Of a stretch of 64,000 nucleotides of DNA, positions 1-7,934 are shown piece by piece (the stretch's first letter is position 1; each line of letters opens with the position of its first letter). The DNA is taken from assembly GCF_900103505.1 (NCBI RefSeq), contig NZ_FNIA01000010.1:61302-125301 (forward strand), read 5' to 3'. The notes below the pieces were generated by a model. It was not told the DNA's origin, did not search any database, and worked only from the letters and a program-made list of their open reading frames with translations. A program made the translations under genes and the position numbers. The DNA comes from Haloarchaeobius iranensis. Its GTDB lineage: Archaea > Halobacteriota > Halobacteria > Halobacteriales > Natrialbaceae.

Positions 1-203
1 TCGGGCTTGCTCAGGCCGTCTTCGGCCGCGACGGGGAACGAGTCGTTCCACCAGTAGCCGTCCTCCCAGCCGCGGACGTCGGTGTCCGGGTCCGGACGGT
101 TCGACTCCGGTTCGGCGAGGCGCGTCTCGCCGAACCCCAGCCCGAGACAGCCCGCCAGGAGGACCAGGGCGAGGAGACAGGTGACCGGGAGGATGCGTCT
201 CAT
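1..203 (-). CDS. N-terminal part of a lipoprotein, paralogue of the next gene
   Basis: The 5' part of a gene runs off the left edge. It starts at the ATG complementary to 201-203 and stays open for 67 codons. The N-terminus MRRILPVTCLLALVLLAGC is a lipoprotein signal with lipobox LAGC, followed by a polar linker and then the segment GWEDGYWWNDSF. The neighbouring lipoprotein carries GWEDGYWYNES at the equivalent place, so the two are tandem paralogues. It is probably a membrane-anchored surface protein. The rest of the gene is outside the window, so function and length cannot be judged. Confidence 0.8.
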   Translation of the reverse strand, partial: MRRILPVTCLLALVLLAGCLGLGFGETRLAEPESNRPDPDTDVRGWEDGYWWNDSFPVAAEDGLSKP

Positions 204-245
204 GGCGGGTGGTTCGGCGCCGCCGACAAAGGAGTTTGGCCTCCC

Positions 246-1778
246 TCAAGCCGCGACGATGCTCGCGTTCGTCGTGCCCGCACCGCTGCGGACGCCGCTC
301 AGGTCGTCGACGGTCGGCGCGTTGACGACGACCACCGACGTCCCCTGCTGGACAACGTAGTACGCGTCGCCGTACGCCGCGCTGTCGTCGATGCGATACG
401 TGTTCGGTCGGTCGCTCACCGCCTGTGCGTCGTGGTGCTCGAGCAGGTCGCGGTAGGCGTCGGCGAACTCGCTGGCGTCGCTCTCGCTGTCCCACTCGGT
501 CTGCCAGACGTACCCCGTCTCGTTCGTGCGCATCGAGTCGTCGGTGACGTAGGGGAGGAGCCGGTCACCGGCCCACCCGTCGGTGATGGGGTGGTCGTAG
601 TTGAACGGGTCCGTCTGGTTGAGCTGCTGGCCGTCGTAGTTCAGGTGGTTCCGGTACGGGATGACGACGTCAGTCAGCTGGCCGGTCGCCTGCGTCGTCT
701 CGTACGACGGGTACCAGAACATCACGTACAGGCCGGCCTCGCCGAAGGACGCGTGGTCGACGCCGCCCTCGATGTCGAGCACCTGCCAGTCGTCGTTGCT
801 CCGGTCCTCGATGGTCGGGTAGTCGGGCGCCTCGTCGGGGTAGCGGTCGGGGTGGATGGTCTGCTCGGTGCTCGCCGGCGGGGTCTCGTACACGGCGTTC
901 ACAGCGTCCCAGCCACCCCGGTCGTAGAGCTGCTGGACGAAGAGCACGCCGTCGCTGTAGGGCTGGAACGACACCTGGTACAGTCCAAGATGGATGTCGC
1001 TCGAGCCACCCCCGCCCTGCTGTCCCTGGGGCATCAGGCAGTCCCAGTCGGACTCACAGCGTTCCTGGTACAGCTGGTCGACGAAGTTGCCGTCGCCCTC
1101 GATGATGCCGTCCCGTGCGTTGTGGAGTTCTTGGGTGGACTGGTCGAAGGAGCTGATGTCGAACCGCTGGTCCTGCAGCCCGTGGAACAGCTCCTGCGAG
1201 AGCGTGATCTCGTTCATCTCCGGCGTCTCGGAGTCGGAGATGATGACGATCTGCTCCTCGCTCGGGGAGTAGTAGCCGCCGACGCTGCCCCCGAAGTTCC
1301 GGTTCTGGACGGCGACCGCGTCGGTCGACTCGTCGACCATCAGCATCGCCTCCCACTTGACGTTCTGGTGGAGCCGGCTCGTGGCGGTCGTGTTGCCGGC
1401 CGCGACCTGCTCGCGGTACTCCTCACGCGAGATTATCTCGACCGGGACGCGGGTCTCGAACTCGAGGCCACGGACCCGCTCGACGCGAGCCATCGACCGG
1501 GAGACGACCCTGTCGAGTTCGGTGTCGTTCAGCCCGTCGCTCCGGTCGACGGTGATGCTCTCGTTGTACCAGTAGCCGTCTTCCCAGCCGAGGACGTCCT
1601 CCTCGGGGTCGGACGGGGCGGCGGAGCCGTCGCCGCTTGTCGTCGTCGGTTCTGCCGTCGTCTGCATCGTCTCCGTCGGTGCCGTGGTCTCGGCGTCGGG
1701 CGCACTCGAGCCAGTGAGCGCGCTACAGCCCGCGAGGACCACCAGCAGGGCGACGAGGACACTCGCCGTTGCTCGCAT
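246..1778 (-). CDS. Hvo_1808-family surface lipoprotein
   Basis: A 510-aa exported protein. Residues 1-18 form a signal ending in lipobox LAGC, so Cys18 would be lipidated, and a Thr/Ser/Glu-rich spacer follows to about residue 60. The remainder is one extracellular domain with the segments WEDGYWYNES, SQELFHGLQDQ and DGNFVDQLY. The LSQELFHGLQDQ stretch (around residue 193) resembles the helix of a zinc-metalloprotease-like fold, but a full HExxH is not present. I recall this architecture as the haloarchaeal Hvo_1808 surface-protein family; no enzymatic role is established. The ATG at 1778 has a TTTATTT-like element about 22-30 nt upstream (1800-1809), fitting a leaderless transcript. The truncated upstream neighbour is a paralogue. 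Confidence 0.75.
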   Translation of the reverse strand: MRATASVLVALLVVLAGCSALTGSSAPDAETTAPTETMQTTAEPTTTSGDGSAAPSDPEEDVLGWEDGYWYNESITVDRSDGLNDTELDRVVSRSMARVERVRGLEFETRVPVEIISREEYREQVAAGNTTATSRLHQNVKWEAMLMVDESTDAVAVQNRNFGGSVGGYYSPSEEQIVIISDSETPEMNEITLSQELFHGLQDQRFDISSFDQSTQELHNARDGIIEGDGNFVDQLYQERCESDWDCLMPQGQQGGGGSSDIHLGLYQVSFQPYSDGVLFVQQLYDRGGWDAVNAVYETPPASTEQTIHPDRYPDEAPDYPTIEDRSNDDWQVLDIEGGVDHASFGEAGLYVMFWYPSYETTQATGQLTDVVIPYRNHLNYDGQQLNQTDPFNYDHPITDGWAGDRLLPYVTDDSMRTNETGYVWQTEWDSESDASEFADAYRDLLEHHDAQAVSDRPNTYRIDDSAAYGDAYYVVQQGTSVVVVNAPTVDDLSGVRSGAGTTNASIVAA

Positions 1779-1862
1779 ACTGCACGCGACGGACTGCGCG
1801 GAAATAAACTGCGTGGTGCGACTGTCGCAACCGACTTTGGGCTACCACACGAAGGGGCCGCT

Positions 1863-2444
1863 ATGGAGTTCGACCCGACCGACACCGCACTGGTGGTCGT
1901 GGACATGCAGAACGGCTTCTGCAAACCCGATGGAAGCCTCTACGCGCCCGGGAGCGAGGCGGTCGTCGACCCGGTCGCGTCGCTGGTCGACCGGGCACAC
2001 GACGCCGGCAGCCGCGTCGTCTTCACGCGCGACGTGCACCCGCCGGAGCAGTTCGACGGCGCGCACTACTACGACGAGTTCGAGCAGTGGGGCGAGCACG
2101 TCCTCGAGGGGTCGTGGGAGGCAGATCTGGTCGCGGAGCTGGACGTACGCGAGGACGACCACGTCGTCGAGAAGCACACGTACGACGCGTTCCACGAGAC
2201 GGAGCTGGACGGCTGGCTCACGGCCCGTGGCATCGACGACCTCGTCATCTGCGGGACGCTCGCGAACGTCTGCGTGCTCCACACGGCCGGGAGCGCCGGG
2301 CTGCGGGACTACAGACCGGTGCTCGTGGAGGACTGCATCGGGGCCATCGAGGCGGACCACCGGGAGTACGCGCTGGACCACGCGGACTGGCTGTTCGGCG
2401 AGGTGACCCGGGCCGAGGACGTGACGTTCGTGAGCGGGGCGTAG
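1863..2444 (+). CDS. Isochorismatase-superfamily hydrolase, probable nicotinamidase
   Basis: A 193-aa cysteine hydrolase of the isochorismatase/nicotinamidase fold, of normal length. The catalytic triad is visible: Asp in VVVDMQNGF (about residue 13), Lys in VVEKHTYDAF (about residue 102) and Cys in LANVCVLHTA (about residue 138). A metal-site-like segment TRDVHPPEQ sits between them, as in PncA-type nicotinamidases. The expected reaction is nicotinamide to nicotinate plus ammonia for NAD recycling, but related amidohydrolases share the same triad. I chose the ATG at 1863 because the motif-bearing homology begins immediately there. Genes on both sides are on the opposite strand, so it is probably monocistronic. 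Confidence 0.82.
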   Translation: MEFDPTDTALVVVDMQNGFCKPDGSLYAPGSEAVVDPVASLVDRAHDAGSRVVFTRDVHPPEQFDGAHYYDEFEQWGEHVLEGSWEADLVAELDVREDDHVVEKHTYDAFHETELDGWLTARGIDDLVICGTLANVCVLHTAGSAGLRDYRPVLVEDCIGAIEADHREYALDHADWLFGEVTRAEDVTFVSGA

Positions 2445-2621
2445 CGGCCGCAGCGAGTCCCGGCGACGCTGTCGCTGGCGTGGCTGTGGCGGACAGGCGA
2501 CGCGGAGCTGCTCGGCCGACGGGGCGTCGCGCACCCGCGGAACCGACGGCCGACGGTGTGTCAGCGCACGCCGTCGCTGGCCGCGGCATCGTAGTTGAAT
2601 CCCCGGAGCGGCCGCGCCGGA

Positions 2622-3524
2622 CTACGTCGGGTCGACGGCGACCGTGACCGAGTCACCGACAGCGAACTCGCGGTCTGGACAGACCAGCTTCGCGCCGAAC
2701 CCGGCGTCGCGAGCGAGGAACAGCGAGAGGCCGTGTACCGGCTCGCCGTTCGCGGTGACGGTCACGTCGTCCCAGACGACGCTTCGCCCGTCGGCGACGC
2801 CGACGCGTTCGCCGAGGAAACGGACGGGGCCGGTGCCATCGCGACGGGAGCCGCGTTCGTCGAACAGGCCGCCGCAGTCGTAGTGCCGGAACCCGCCGTC
2901 GAGTGCGACACGCGTTCCGTCGCTGTCGGTGGCTTCGAGGCCGACGAACCGGCCCGGAGCCGGATGGTCGGGCGCATCGAGCATCGCCCACGTGTCGCCG
3001 GTCGCGACGACCTCGCCGGTGCCGTCCCACGGCACCCCTTCGACGGGGATGTCGGCGACGAGCGGGAGCGAGCCCGATGCGCGCCGGAGGTGCTGGTCCG
3101 GCCGGCGGAAGCCGACGTGGAGGTGCGGGTCGACCCACGGCCCGAAGAAGCCGGGGAAGACGAGCTCGCCGAGGTCGTCGCCGACCGCGACCCTGGTACC
3201 GGGGTCGAGCGGGGAATCGACGTGCATGACACGCGCGACGACCGCAGGTGGCCCGGAGCCGTCGTTCCCGGCGACCGACAGCCCCGGCGTCGCGGAAACG
3301 TCCACGTCGACGAGCAGGAGGTGGTCCTCGTCGTCGGCGTAGTCCCGGGGCGGTGCTCTGACGGTGAGCGTCTCGCGAACCGTCCCGGCGACCGGGCTCG
3401 GTGCGGCGTCGTCGCCGGGGTAGCAGTCGACCGCGTGGCCCGCGTCGTGAGCAGGGTACGGCGAGTTGTACAGCGACAGCCGGTCGTACTGGTCGAGGAC
3501 GGTCGGGCCGAGCGTGACCTCCAT
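2622..3524 (-). CDS. LytM/M23-peptidase-like protein
   Basis: A 300-aa cytosolic-looking protein with no signal peptide. Near the N-terminus HAVDCYPGDDAAPSPVAGTV matches the M23/LytM pattern HxxxD followed by a 'P-V-x-G-x-V' strand. Later MHVDSPLDPGTRVAVGD and DPHLHVGFRRP match the second M23 block, including the HxH motif. The C-terminal 120 residues are haloarchaea-specific and unassigned. M23 enzymes cleave peptidoglycan peptides in bacteria. Haloarchaea lack murein, so the fold probably serves another role; metal binding is plausible because His/Asp/His-x-His are kept. The start at 3524 lies 25-29 nt from a TAAAT element shared with the divergent lipoate-ligase-like gene. Confidence 0.7.
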   Translation of the reverse strand: MEVTLGPTVLDQYDRLSLYNSPYPAHDAGHAVDCYPGDDAAPSPVAGTVRETLTVRAPPRDYADDEDHLLLVDVDVSATPGLSVAGNDGSGPPAVVARVMHVDSPLDPGTRVAVGDDLGELVFPGFFGPWVDPHLHVGFRRPDQHLRRASGSLPLVADIPVEGVPWDGTGEVVATGDTWAMLDAPDHPAPGRFVGLEATDSDGTRVALDGGFRHYDCGGLFDERGSRRDGTGPVRFLGERVGVADGRSVVWDDVTVTANGEPVHGLSLFLARDAGFGAKLVCPDREFAVGDSVTVAVDPT

Positions 3525-3546
3525 CGGGGACGGCTTCGGACCCGAT

Positions 3547-3555
3547 GGATTTAGA
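3547..3555. promoter_or_regulatory. Shared bidirectional TATA-like element
   Basis: GGATTTAGA lies 26-30 nt upstream of the plus-strand ATG at 3579 and 25-29 nt upstream of the minus-strand ATG at 3524. It is the only AT-rich stretch in this 54-nt divergent spacer. It could therefore serve as the TATA box for two leaderless transcripts. Confidence 0.5.
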
Positions 3556-3578
3556 CGCGTCGCCCCCAACCCGGAGCC

Positions 3579-4265
3579 ATGCGCGTGGTTCGCGGCCGCG
3601 GGGAGGACCCGGCGGCCGACGGCGAGGTGACGGCACGGCTGCTCGACGAGGTCGGCGAGCGCGGCGAGCCGGCGGTGCGTGTGTGGGCCCCGCATCGCAT
3701 CGTCGCGTTCGGACGGCGTGACGCGAACGACCCCGGATACGATGCGGCGGCGAGTGCGGCGAGGGAGCGCGGCTTCGACCCCGTCACGCGGAGCGTCGGG
3801 GGACGCGCCGTCGCCTACGACGGCGAGACGACGCTCGCCTTCGCCCGCATCACGTCCGTCGACGACGTCCGCGGTGGGCTGGACGAACGGTACGAGGCGC
3901 TCACGGTCGACGTCCGGCGCGCGCTCCGCCGGCTCGGCGTGCCCGCCGAGCGCGGCGAACCGTCCGACTCCTTCTGTCCCGGCCAGCACTCGCTCCAGCG
4001 CGACGGCAAGCTCGTCGGCATCGCCCAGCGCGTCCGTGCCGACGCCGCCATCACCTCCGGCGTCTGTCTCGTCCGGAACCACGAGGAGCTCGCGGACGTA
4101 CTCGACGCCGTCTACGGCGCGCTCGACGCACCGTTCGACCCGGATTCGGTGGGGAGCATCGAGCGAGCAGGCGGGACGAGCGACCCCGAGACGGTGCGGG
4201 CGACCATCGAGGCGGAGTTGGTCGGTGACGCGGACCCGACAGTCGAGTGTCTCGACGAGGCGTAG
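3579..4265 (+). CDS. Lipoate-protein ligase A-like protein (BPL/LPL fold)
   Basis: A 228-aa protein of the biotin/lipoate ligase fold, close to LplA's catalytic domain in length. The lipoyl-binding loop appears as TRSVGGRAVAYD (about residues 69-80), a variant of the usual RRxSGGGAVxHD. The catalytic lysine is in DGKLVGIAQRV (about residue 145), preceded by SFCPGQHSL. The expected role is attachment of lipoate or octanoate to E2/GcvH domains, but some family members are inactive or transferases. It has its own promoter and is followed 40 nt later by pyrC, which has its own AT-rich element, so co-transcription is uncertain. Confidence 0.78.
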   Translation: MRVVRGRGEDPAADGEVTARLLDEVGERGEPAVRVWAPHRIVAFGRRDANDPGYDAAASAARERGFDPVTRSVGGRAVAYDGETTLAFARITSVDDVRGGLDERYEALTVDVRRALRRLGVPAERGEPSDSFCPGQHSLQRDGKLVGIAQRVRADAAITSGVCLVRNHEELADVLDAVYGALDAPFDPDSVGSIERAGGTSDPETVRATIEAELVGDADPTVECLDEA

Positions 4266-4304
4266 TTCGGGAGACTTAGGACGCCCGACGCGGGAGAGGG
4301 AGGT

Positions 4305-5591
4305 ATGCTCATCGGCAATGCGACGCTGCCGGACGGGACGACCGCCGACGTGCGCGTCGACGGCGAGACCATCGACGCGGTCGGCGACCTCGGCGGCGAG
4401 GCGGACGTGGACGCGACCGGAAAGCTGCTCATGCCCGGCGCTATCGACGTCCACGTCCACTTCCGCCAGCCCGGCTTCTCGCACAAGGAGACGTGGGCGA
4501 CGGGCTCGCGAAGCGCCGCCGCGGGCGGCGTGACGACCGTCGTCGACCAGCCCAACACCAAGCCACCGACCGTGACGGGCGACGCCTTCGACGAGAAGGC
4601 CGCCCTCGCCGGCGAGTCGCTCGTCGACTGGGGCGTCAACGGCGGCGTCACCGGGTCGTGGGACCCCGACTCTCTGTTCGACCGGCCCCTGTTCGCCCTG
4701 GGCGAGGTGTTCCTCGCCGACTCCACGGGCGACATGGGCATCGAGGCCGCCCTGTTCGACGACGCCGTCGAGCTGGCCGCGGACCACGACGTGCCGGTCA
4801 CCGTCCACGCCGAGGACGCCGACCTGTTCGACGAGGCGGCGCTCGAAAACGCCGGTGACGGCGTCGGGAGAGCGGCCGACGCGGACGCCTGGTCCGCCTA
4901 CCGCACGCCCGAGGCCGAAGCCGCCGCGGTCGAGCGTGCCTGCGAGGTTGCCGCCGACTCCGATGCGGACCTCCACATCGCCCACACCTCGACGCCGGAG
5001 GGCATCGACGCCGCCGCCGAGGCCGGCGCGACCTGCGAGGTCACCCCGCACCACCTGTTCCTGTCGCGCCTCGACACCGCCGAGCTCGGTACCTACGGGC
5101 GGATGAACCCGCCGCTTCGCTCCGAACCGCGCCGCGGGGCCGTCTTCGAGCGCGTCGCCGACGGCACGGTGGACGTCATCGCGACCGACCACGCCCCGCA
5201 CACCATCGAGGAGAAGGAGGAGAGCGTCCGCGACGCGCCGTCGGGCGTCCCCGGCGTCGAGACGATGGTCCCGCTCCTGCTCGTCGAAGCCACCGCCACC
5301 GACGGTGCGTTCGGCTTCGAGCGCGTCCGCGACCTCGTCGCCGCGAACCCGGCCGAGATATTCGGACTCGACGGGAAGGGACGGGTCGCCGAGGGCTACG
5401 ACGCGGACCTCGCGCTGTACGACCTCGACGACAGCCGCGAGATCAGCGGCGAGGAACTGCACTCGAACTGCGGGTGGACGCCGTTCGAGGGCTGGCGGGG
5501 CATCTTCCCCGAGTGGACGACGGTCCGCGGGACGGTGGTCTGGGACGGCGGGGCGTTCGGCGAGCACGACGGGCGGAACGTCCGTCGCTAA
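4305..5591 (+). CDS. pyrC: Dihydroorotase
   Basis: A 428-aa amidohydrolase catalysing reversible cyclisation of carbamoyl-aspartate to dihydroorotate in pyrimidine synthesis. The metal-binding DVHVHFRQPG is at residues 48-57, TVHAEDADLF carries a further histidine ligand, HIAHTSTPEG another, and ATDHAPHT the catalytic Asp/His near residue 289. The substrate-binding segment GRMNPPLRS is typical of dihydroorotase rather than allantoinase. The C-terminal strand returns to the composite beta domain of the superfamily (GRVAEGYDADLALYDL). The ATG at 4305 has GACTTAGGA about 25 nt upstream. Length and motifs are complete, with nothing unusual. Confidence 0.92.
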   Translation: MLIGNATLPDGTTADVRVDGETIDAVGDLGGEADVDATGKLLMPGAIDVHVHFRQPGFSHKETWATGSRSAAAGGVTTVVDQPNTKPPTVTGDAFDEKAALAGESLVDWGVNGGVTGSWDPDSLFDRPLFALGEVFLADSTGDMGIEAALFDDAVELAADHDVPVTVHAEDADLFDEAALENAGDGVGRAADADAWSAYRTPEAEAAAVERACEVAADSDADLHIAHTSTPEGIDAAAEAGATCEVTPHHLFLSRLDTAELGTYGRMNPPLRSEPRRGAVFERVADGTVDVIATDHAPHTIEEKEESVRDAPSGVPGVETMVPLLLVEATATDGAFGFERVRDLVAANPAEIFGLDGKGRVAEGYDADLALYDLDDSREISGEELHSNCGWTPFEGWRGIFPEWTTVRGTVVWDGGAFGEHDGRNVRR

Positions 5592-5597
5592 CCCGGC

Positions 5598-5939
5598 TCA
5601 GAGGAGTGCGGTCGCGAGCGACGCCGCGAACATCACGCCGACGCCGAACCCGATGATGCGGGTCATCGCGCGCCGTGAGTCGCTCTCCGTCCAGTCCGAG
5701 CCGGTGTCCATGTACCGCTGCATGTTCTCGATTCCGCGGCCGGCCATCACGGAACCCGACCAGCCGAGCAGCCCGACGCCGAGCGCGAGCGCCCCGAACG
5801 CGAACGTGGTCTCCGTCGCCCCCCGGAGCGTGCCATCGAGCGTGAGCCCGCCGACGGCGACGAGGCCGACGGCGACGCCCGCGGCCGCGGCCGTCGCCAG
5901 GCGGCGGACGGGCGCGGCGAGCCCCGTGTCGGGAGCCAC
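5598..5939 (-). CDS. Small membrane protein, function unknown
   Basis: A 113-aa protein with about three hydrophobic helices (near residues 16-34, 44-64 and 92-112) and a short charged loop containing YMDTGSDWTESDSRR. It begins 1 nt after the stop of the peptide-transporter permease dppC on the same strand, so it is probably the last gene of that transcript. No family motif was recognised. It may be co-transcribed by position only. Confidence 0.65.
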   Translation of the reverse strand: MAPDTGLAAPVRRLATAAAAGVAVGLVAVGGLTLDGTLRGATETTFAFGALALGVGLLGWSGSVMAGRGIENMQRYMDTGSDWTESDSRRAMTRIIGFGVGVMFAASLATALL

Positions 5940-5940
5940 G

Positions 5941-6909
5941 TCAGTCGACGGCGTCCTGCATCCGCGGGTCCAGCGCGTCGCGCATCCCGTCGCCGAGCAG
6001 GTTGAACCCGAGGACGGTCAGCGCGAGGAACAGGCCGGGGAAGAACGACATCCACCAGAGACCGTTGATGAGGCCGTTCTCGACGCCCTTCGTCAGCATC
6101 CAGCCCCACGAGGGGGTCCCGGCGGTCGCCCCGAAGCCGAGGAACGACAGCGCGGCGAGGTCGATGACCGCCAGCCCGAAGTTCAGCGTGCTCTGGACCG
6201 TGATTGGTGCGAGCGAGTTCGGCAGCACGTGCCTGACGATGACCCGCCAGTCCCGTGCCCCGAGCGCGACCGTCGCGTCGACGTACTCGTCCTCGAGTAC
6301 CTTCAGCGCGGCCCCCCGGACGACGCGGGCGAACCGCGGCGTGTAGACGAGCGTTAGCGCGATGACGGCCTTCCACAGCCCGGTGCCGAAGATGGCGACG
6401 ACCGCGAGCGCAAGCAGCAGCGACGGGAACGACAGCAGCACGTCCATCGTCCGCATGACGACGTTGTCCAGCCAGCCGCCGTAGTACGCCGCGAGCGTCC
6501 CGAGGCCGACACCCAGCACCGTCGAGGCGGCGACCGTGACGGTGCCGTACTTCAGCGCGAGCCACGCGCCGTACATCGTCCGGAGGAACACGTCGCGGCG
6601 CTGTGCGTCGGTCCCGAACGGGTGCTGGCACGACCCGACCGAGCCGAGCCAGCCGGTGATTGTCGGGTTCCCACACGGCGGGTGCTTCCGCGGCTGGGCG
6701 AACTGCGTGTCGAGGATGGTGCCGAAGTCCAGCACACCGACGAACACGGCGAGCCGGGTGAGCACGCCCATGAGCGTGATGAGCAGTATCAGCGACAGTC
6801 CGAGTATCGCGAGGCGGTTCGACAGCAGGTCCGAGAGGAACGGCGACGCCAGGAGCCGGTCGAGGAAGCCCCTGTCCTCGTGGGTCGTCGAGGCGGTCTC
6901 CGTGCTCAT
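5941..6909 (-). CDS. dppC: Peptide ABC transporter permease (DppC type)
   Basis: A 322-aa inner-membrane permease subunit of a dipeptide/oligopeptide importer. A hydrophobic helix after a polar N-terminus (about residues 33-58) is followed by the binding-protein-dependent transport domain. The EAA loop contacting the ATPase is visible as YVDATVALGARDWRVIVRHVLPNSLAP (split as EAA-like ALGA and the conserved HVLPN). The extracellular segment NPTITGWLGSVGSCQHPFGTD ends in the HxFGTD signature of DppC/OppC permeases. It overlaps dppB by 4 nt (ATGA), indicating coupled translation in the order dppA-dppB-dppC. Confidence 0.9.
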   Translation of the reverse strand: MSTETASTTHEDRGFLDRLLASPFLSDLLSNRLAILGLSLILLITLMGVLTRLAVFVGVLDFGTILDTQFAQPRKHPPCGNPTITGWLGSVGSCQHPFGTDAQRRDVFLRTMYGAWLALKYGTVTVAASTVLGVGLGTLAAYYGGWLDNVVMRTMDVLLSFPSLLLALAVVAIFGTGLWKAVIALTLVYTPRFARVVRGAALKVLEDEYVDATVALGARDWRVIVRHVLPNSLAPITVQSTLNFGLAVIDLAALSFLGFGATAGTPSWGWMLTKGVENGLINGLWWMSFFPGLFLALTVLGFNLLGDGMRDALDPRMQDAVD

Positions 6910-7916
6910 TGTTCGATCCTCGGGTCGAGGTAGGTGTAGGTCAGGTCCACGAACAGGTTCACCATGGTGAAGACGACGGCGAACAGCAGGACGATGCCCT
7001 GCACGACCGGGTAGTCACCGTCCGTGATGGCGTCGACGAGCAGCATCCCGATACCACGGATGTTGAACACGGTCTCGGTCAGCACCGCACCGCCGAGCAG
7101 GCTGCCGAACTGGATGCCGATGACGGTCACGACGGGGATGAGCGCGTTCCGGAGGCCGTGTTTCAGCAGGGTTATCTTCTCGCCCTGCCCCTTCGCCCGG
7201 GCAGTCCGGATGTAGTCCTGCCGGACGACCTCGAGCATCGACGAACGCATCATCCGGGAGATGAGCGCCATCGAGTAGATGCCGATGACCATCGAGGGCA
7301 GGAACAGGTGCCAGGCGGCGTCGACGAACATCACGATGTCCCCCTTGATGATGGAGTCGATGAGCAACACCCCGGTTATCTTGGGCAGCGGCCCGTTCGA
7401 GAGGAGTCCGTTCGTCGGGAACCAGTCGAGATGCACCGCGAAGAGCAGGATGATCAACGGGCCGCTCCAGAAGATCGGCACGCTGATTCCGGTGAGTGCC
7501 CCGATTCTGCTGATGTGGTCGGTGATGGTGTCCTGCTTGACCGCACTGATGATGCCGATGGGGATGCCGAAGACGATACCCGCGATCTGCCCGAGAACGG
7601 CGAGCTGAAGCGTGATCGGGAACTTCCAGCGCAGGATGTCAGTGACGGGCTCTCCCTTGTTGTGGACCCAGGACTCACCGAGGTCGAACTGGACGACCTC
7701 GACCATGAACCGGACGTACTGCACCCAGATCGGGTCGTCGAGCCCGAGCCGTTCCTCGATTCGTTGGATTTCAGCTGCGTCGGCCTGTTGTGTCGCGATG
7801 ACTGTGGCCGGGTTGCCGGGCGAGAGGTGGAGGATAGAGAACACCAGCGTCGCCACTCCGAACAGCACGGGGATCAACAGCACCAACCGCTTGATTACGT
7901 ATCTCGTACTTATCAT
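6906..7916 (-). CDS. dppB: Peptide ABC transporter permease (DppB type)
   Basis: A 336-aa permease partner of DppC. The N-terminal helix and LSPGNPA segment are typical of DppB/OppB. The EAA-type loop is DYIRTARAKGQGEKITLLKHGLRN (key residues ARAKG and HGLRN). The C-terminal helices VFNIRGIGMLLVDAI and FVDLTYTYLDPRI match the conserved end of the family. It starts 18 nt after the substrate-binding protein gene and overlaps the next permease by 4 nt. It forms the heterodimeric channel with DppC. Confidence 0.9.
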   Translation of the reverse strand: MISTRYVIKRLVLLIPVLFGVATLVFSILHLSPGNPATVIATQQADAAEIQRIEERLGLDDPIWVQYVRFMVEVVQFDLGESWVHNKGEPVTDILRWKFPITLQLAVLGQIAGIVFGIPIGIISAVKQDTITDHISRIGALTGISVPIFWSGPLIILLFAVHLDWFPTNGLLSNGPLPKITGVLLIDSIIKGDIVMFVDAAWHLFLPSMVIGIYSMALISRMMRSSMLEVVRQDYIRTARAKGQGEKITLLKHGLRNALIPVVTVIGIQFGSLLGGAVLTETVFNIRGIGMLLVDAITDGDYPVVQGIVLLFAVVFTMVNLFVDLTYTYLDPRIEQ

Positions 7917-7934
7917 GAGGGCGGTGACGAGACG

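Noticed and set aside
3525..5567. Long minus-strand open frame continuing upstream of the LytM-like gene across the lipoate-ligase-like and dihydroorotase genes
   Set aside because: It is antisense to two clear enzymes, and its composition (Arg/Val/Gly runs) is the shadow typical of GC-rich DNA. The real gene starts at 3524 next to a TATA-like box.
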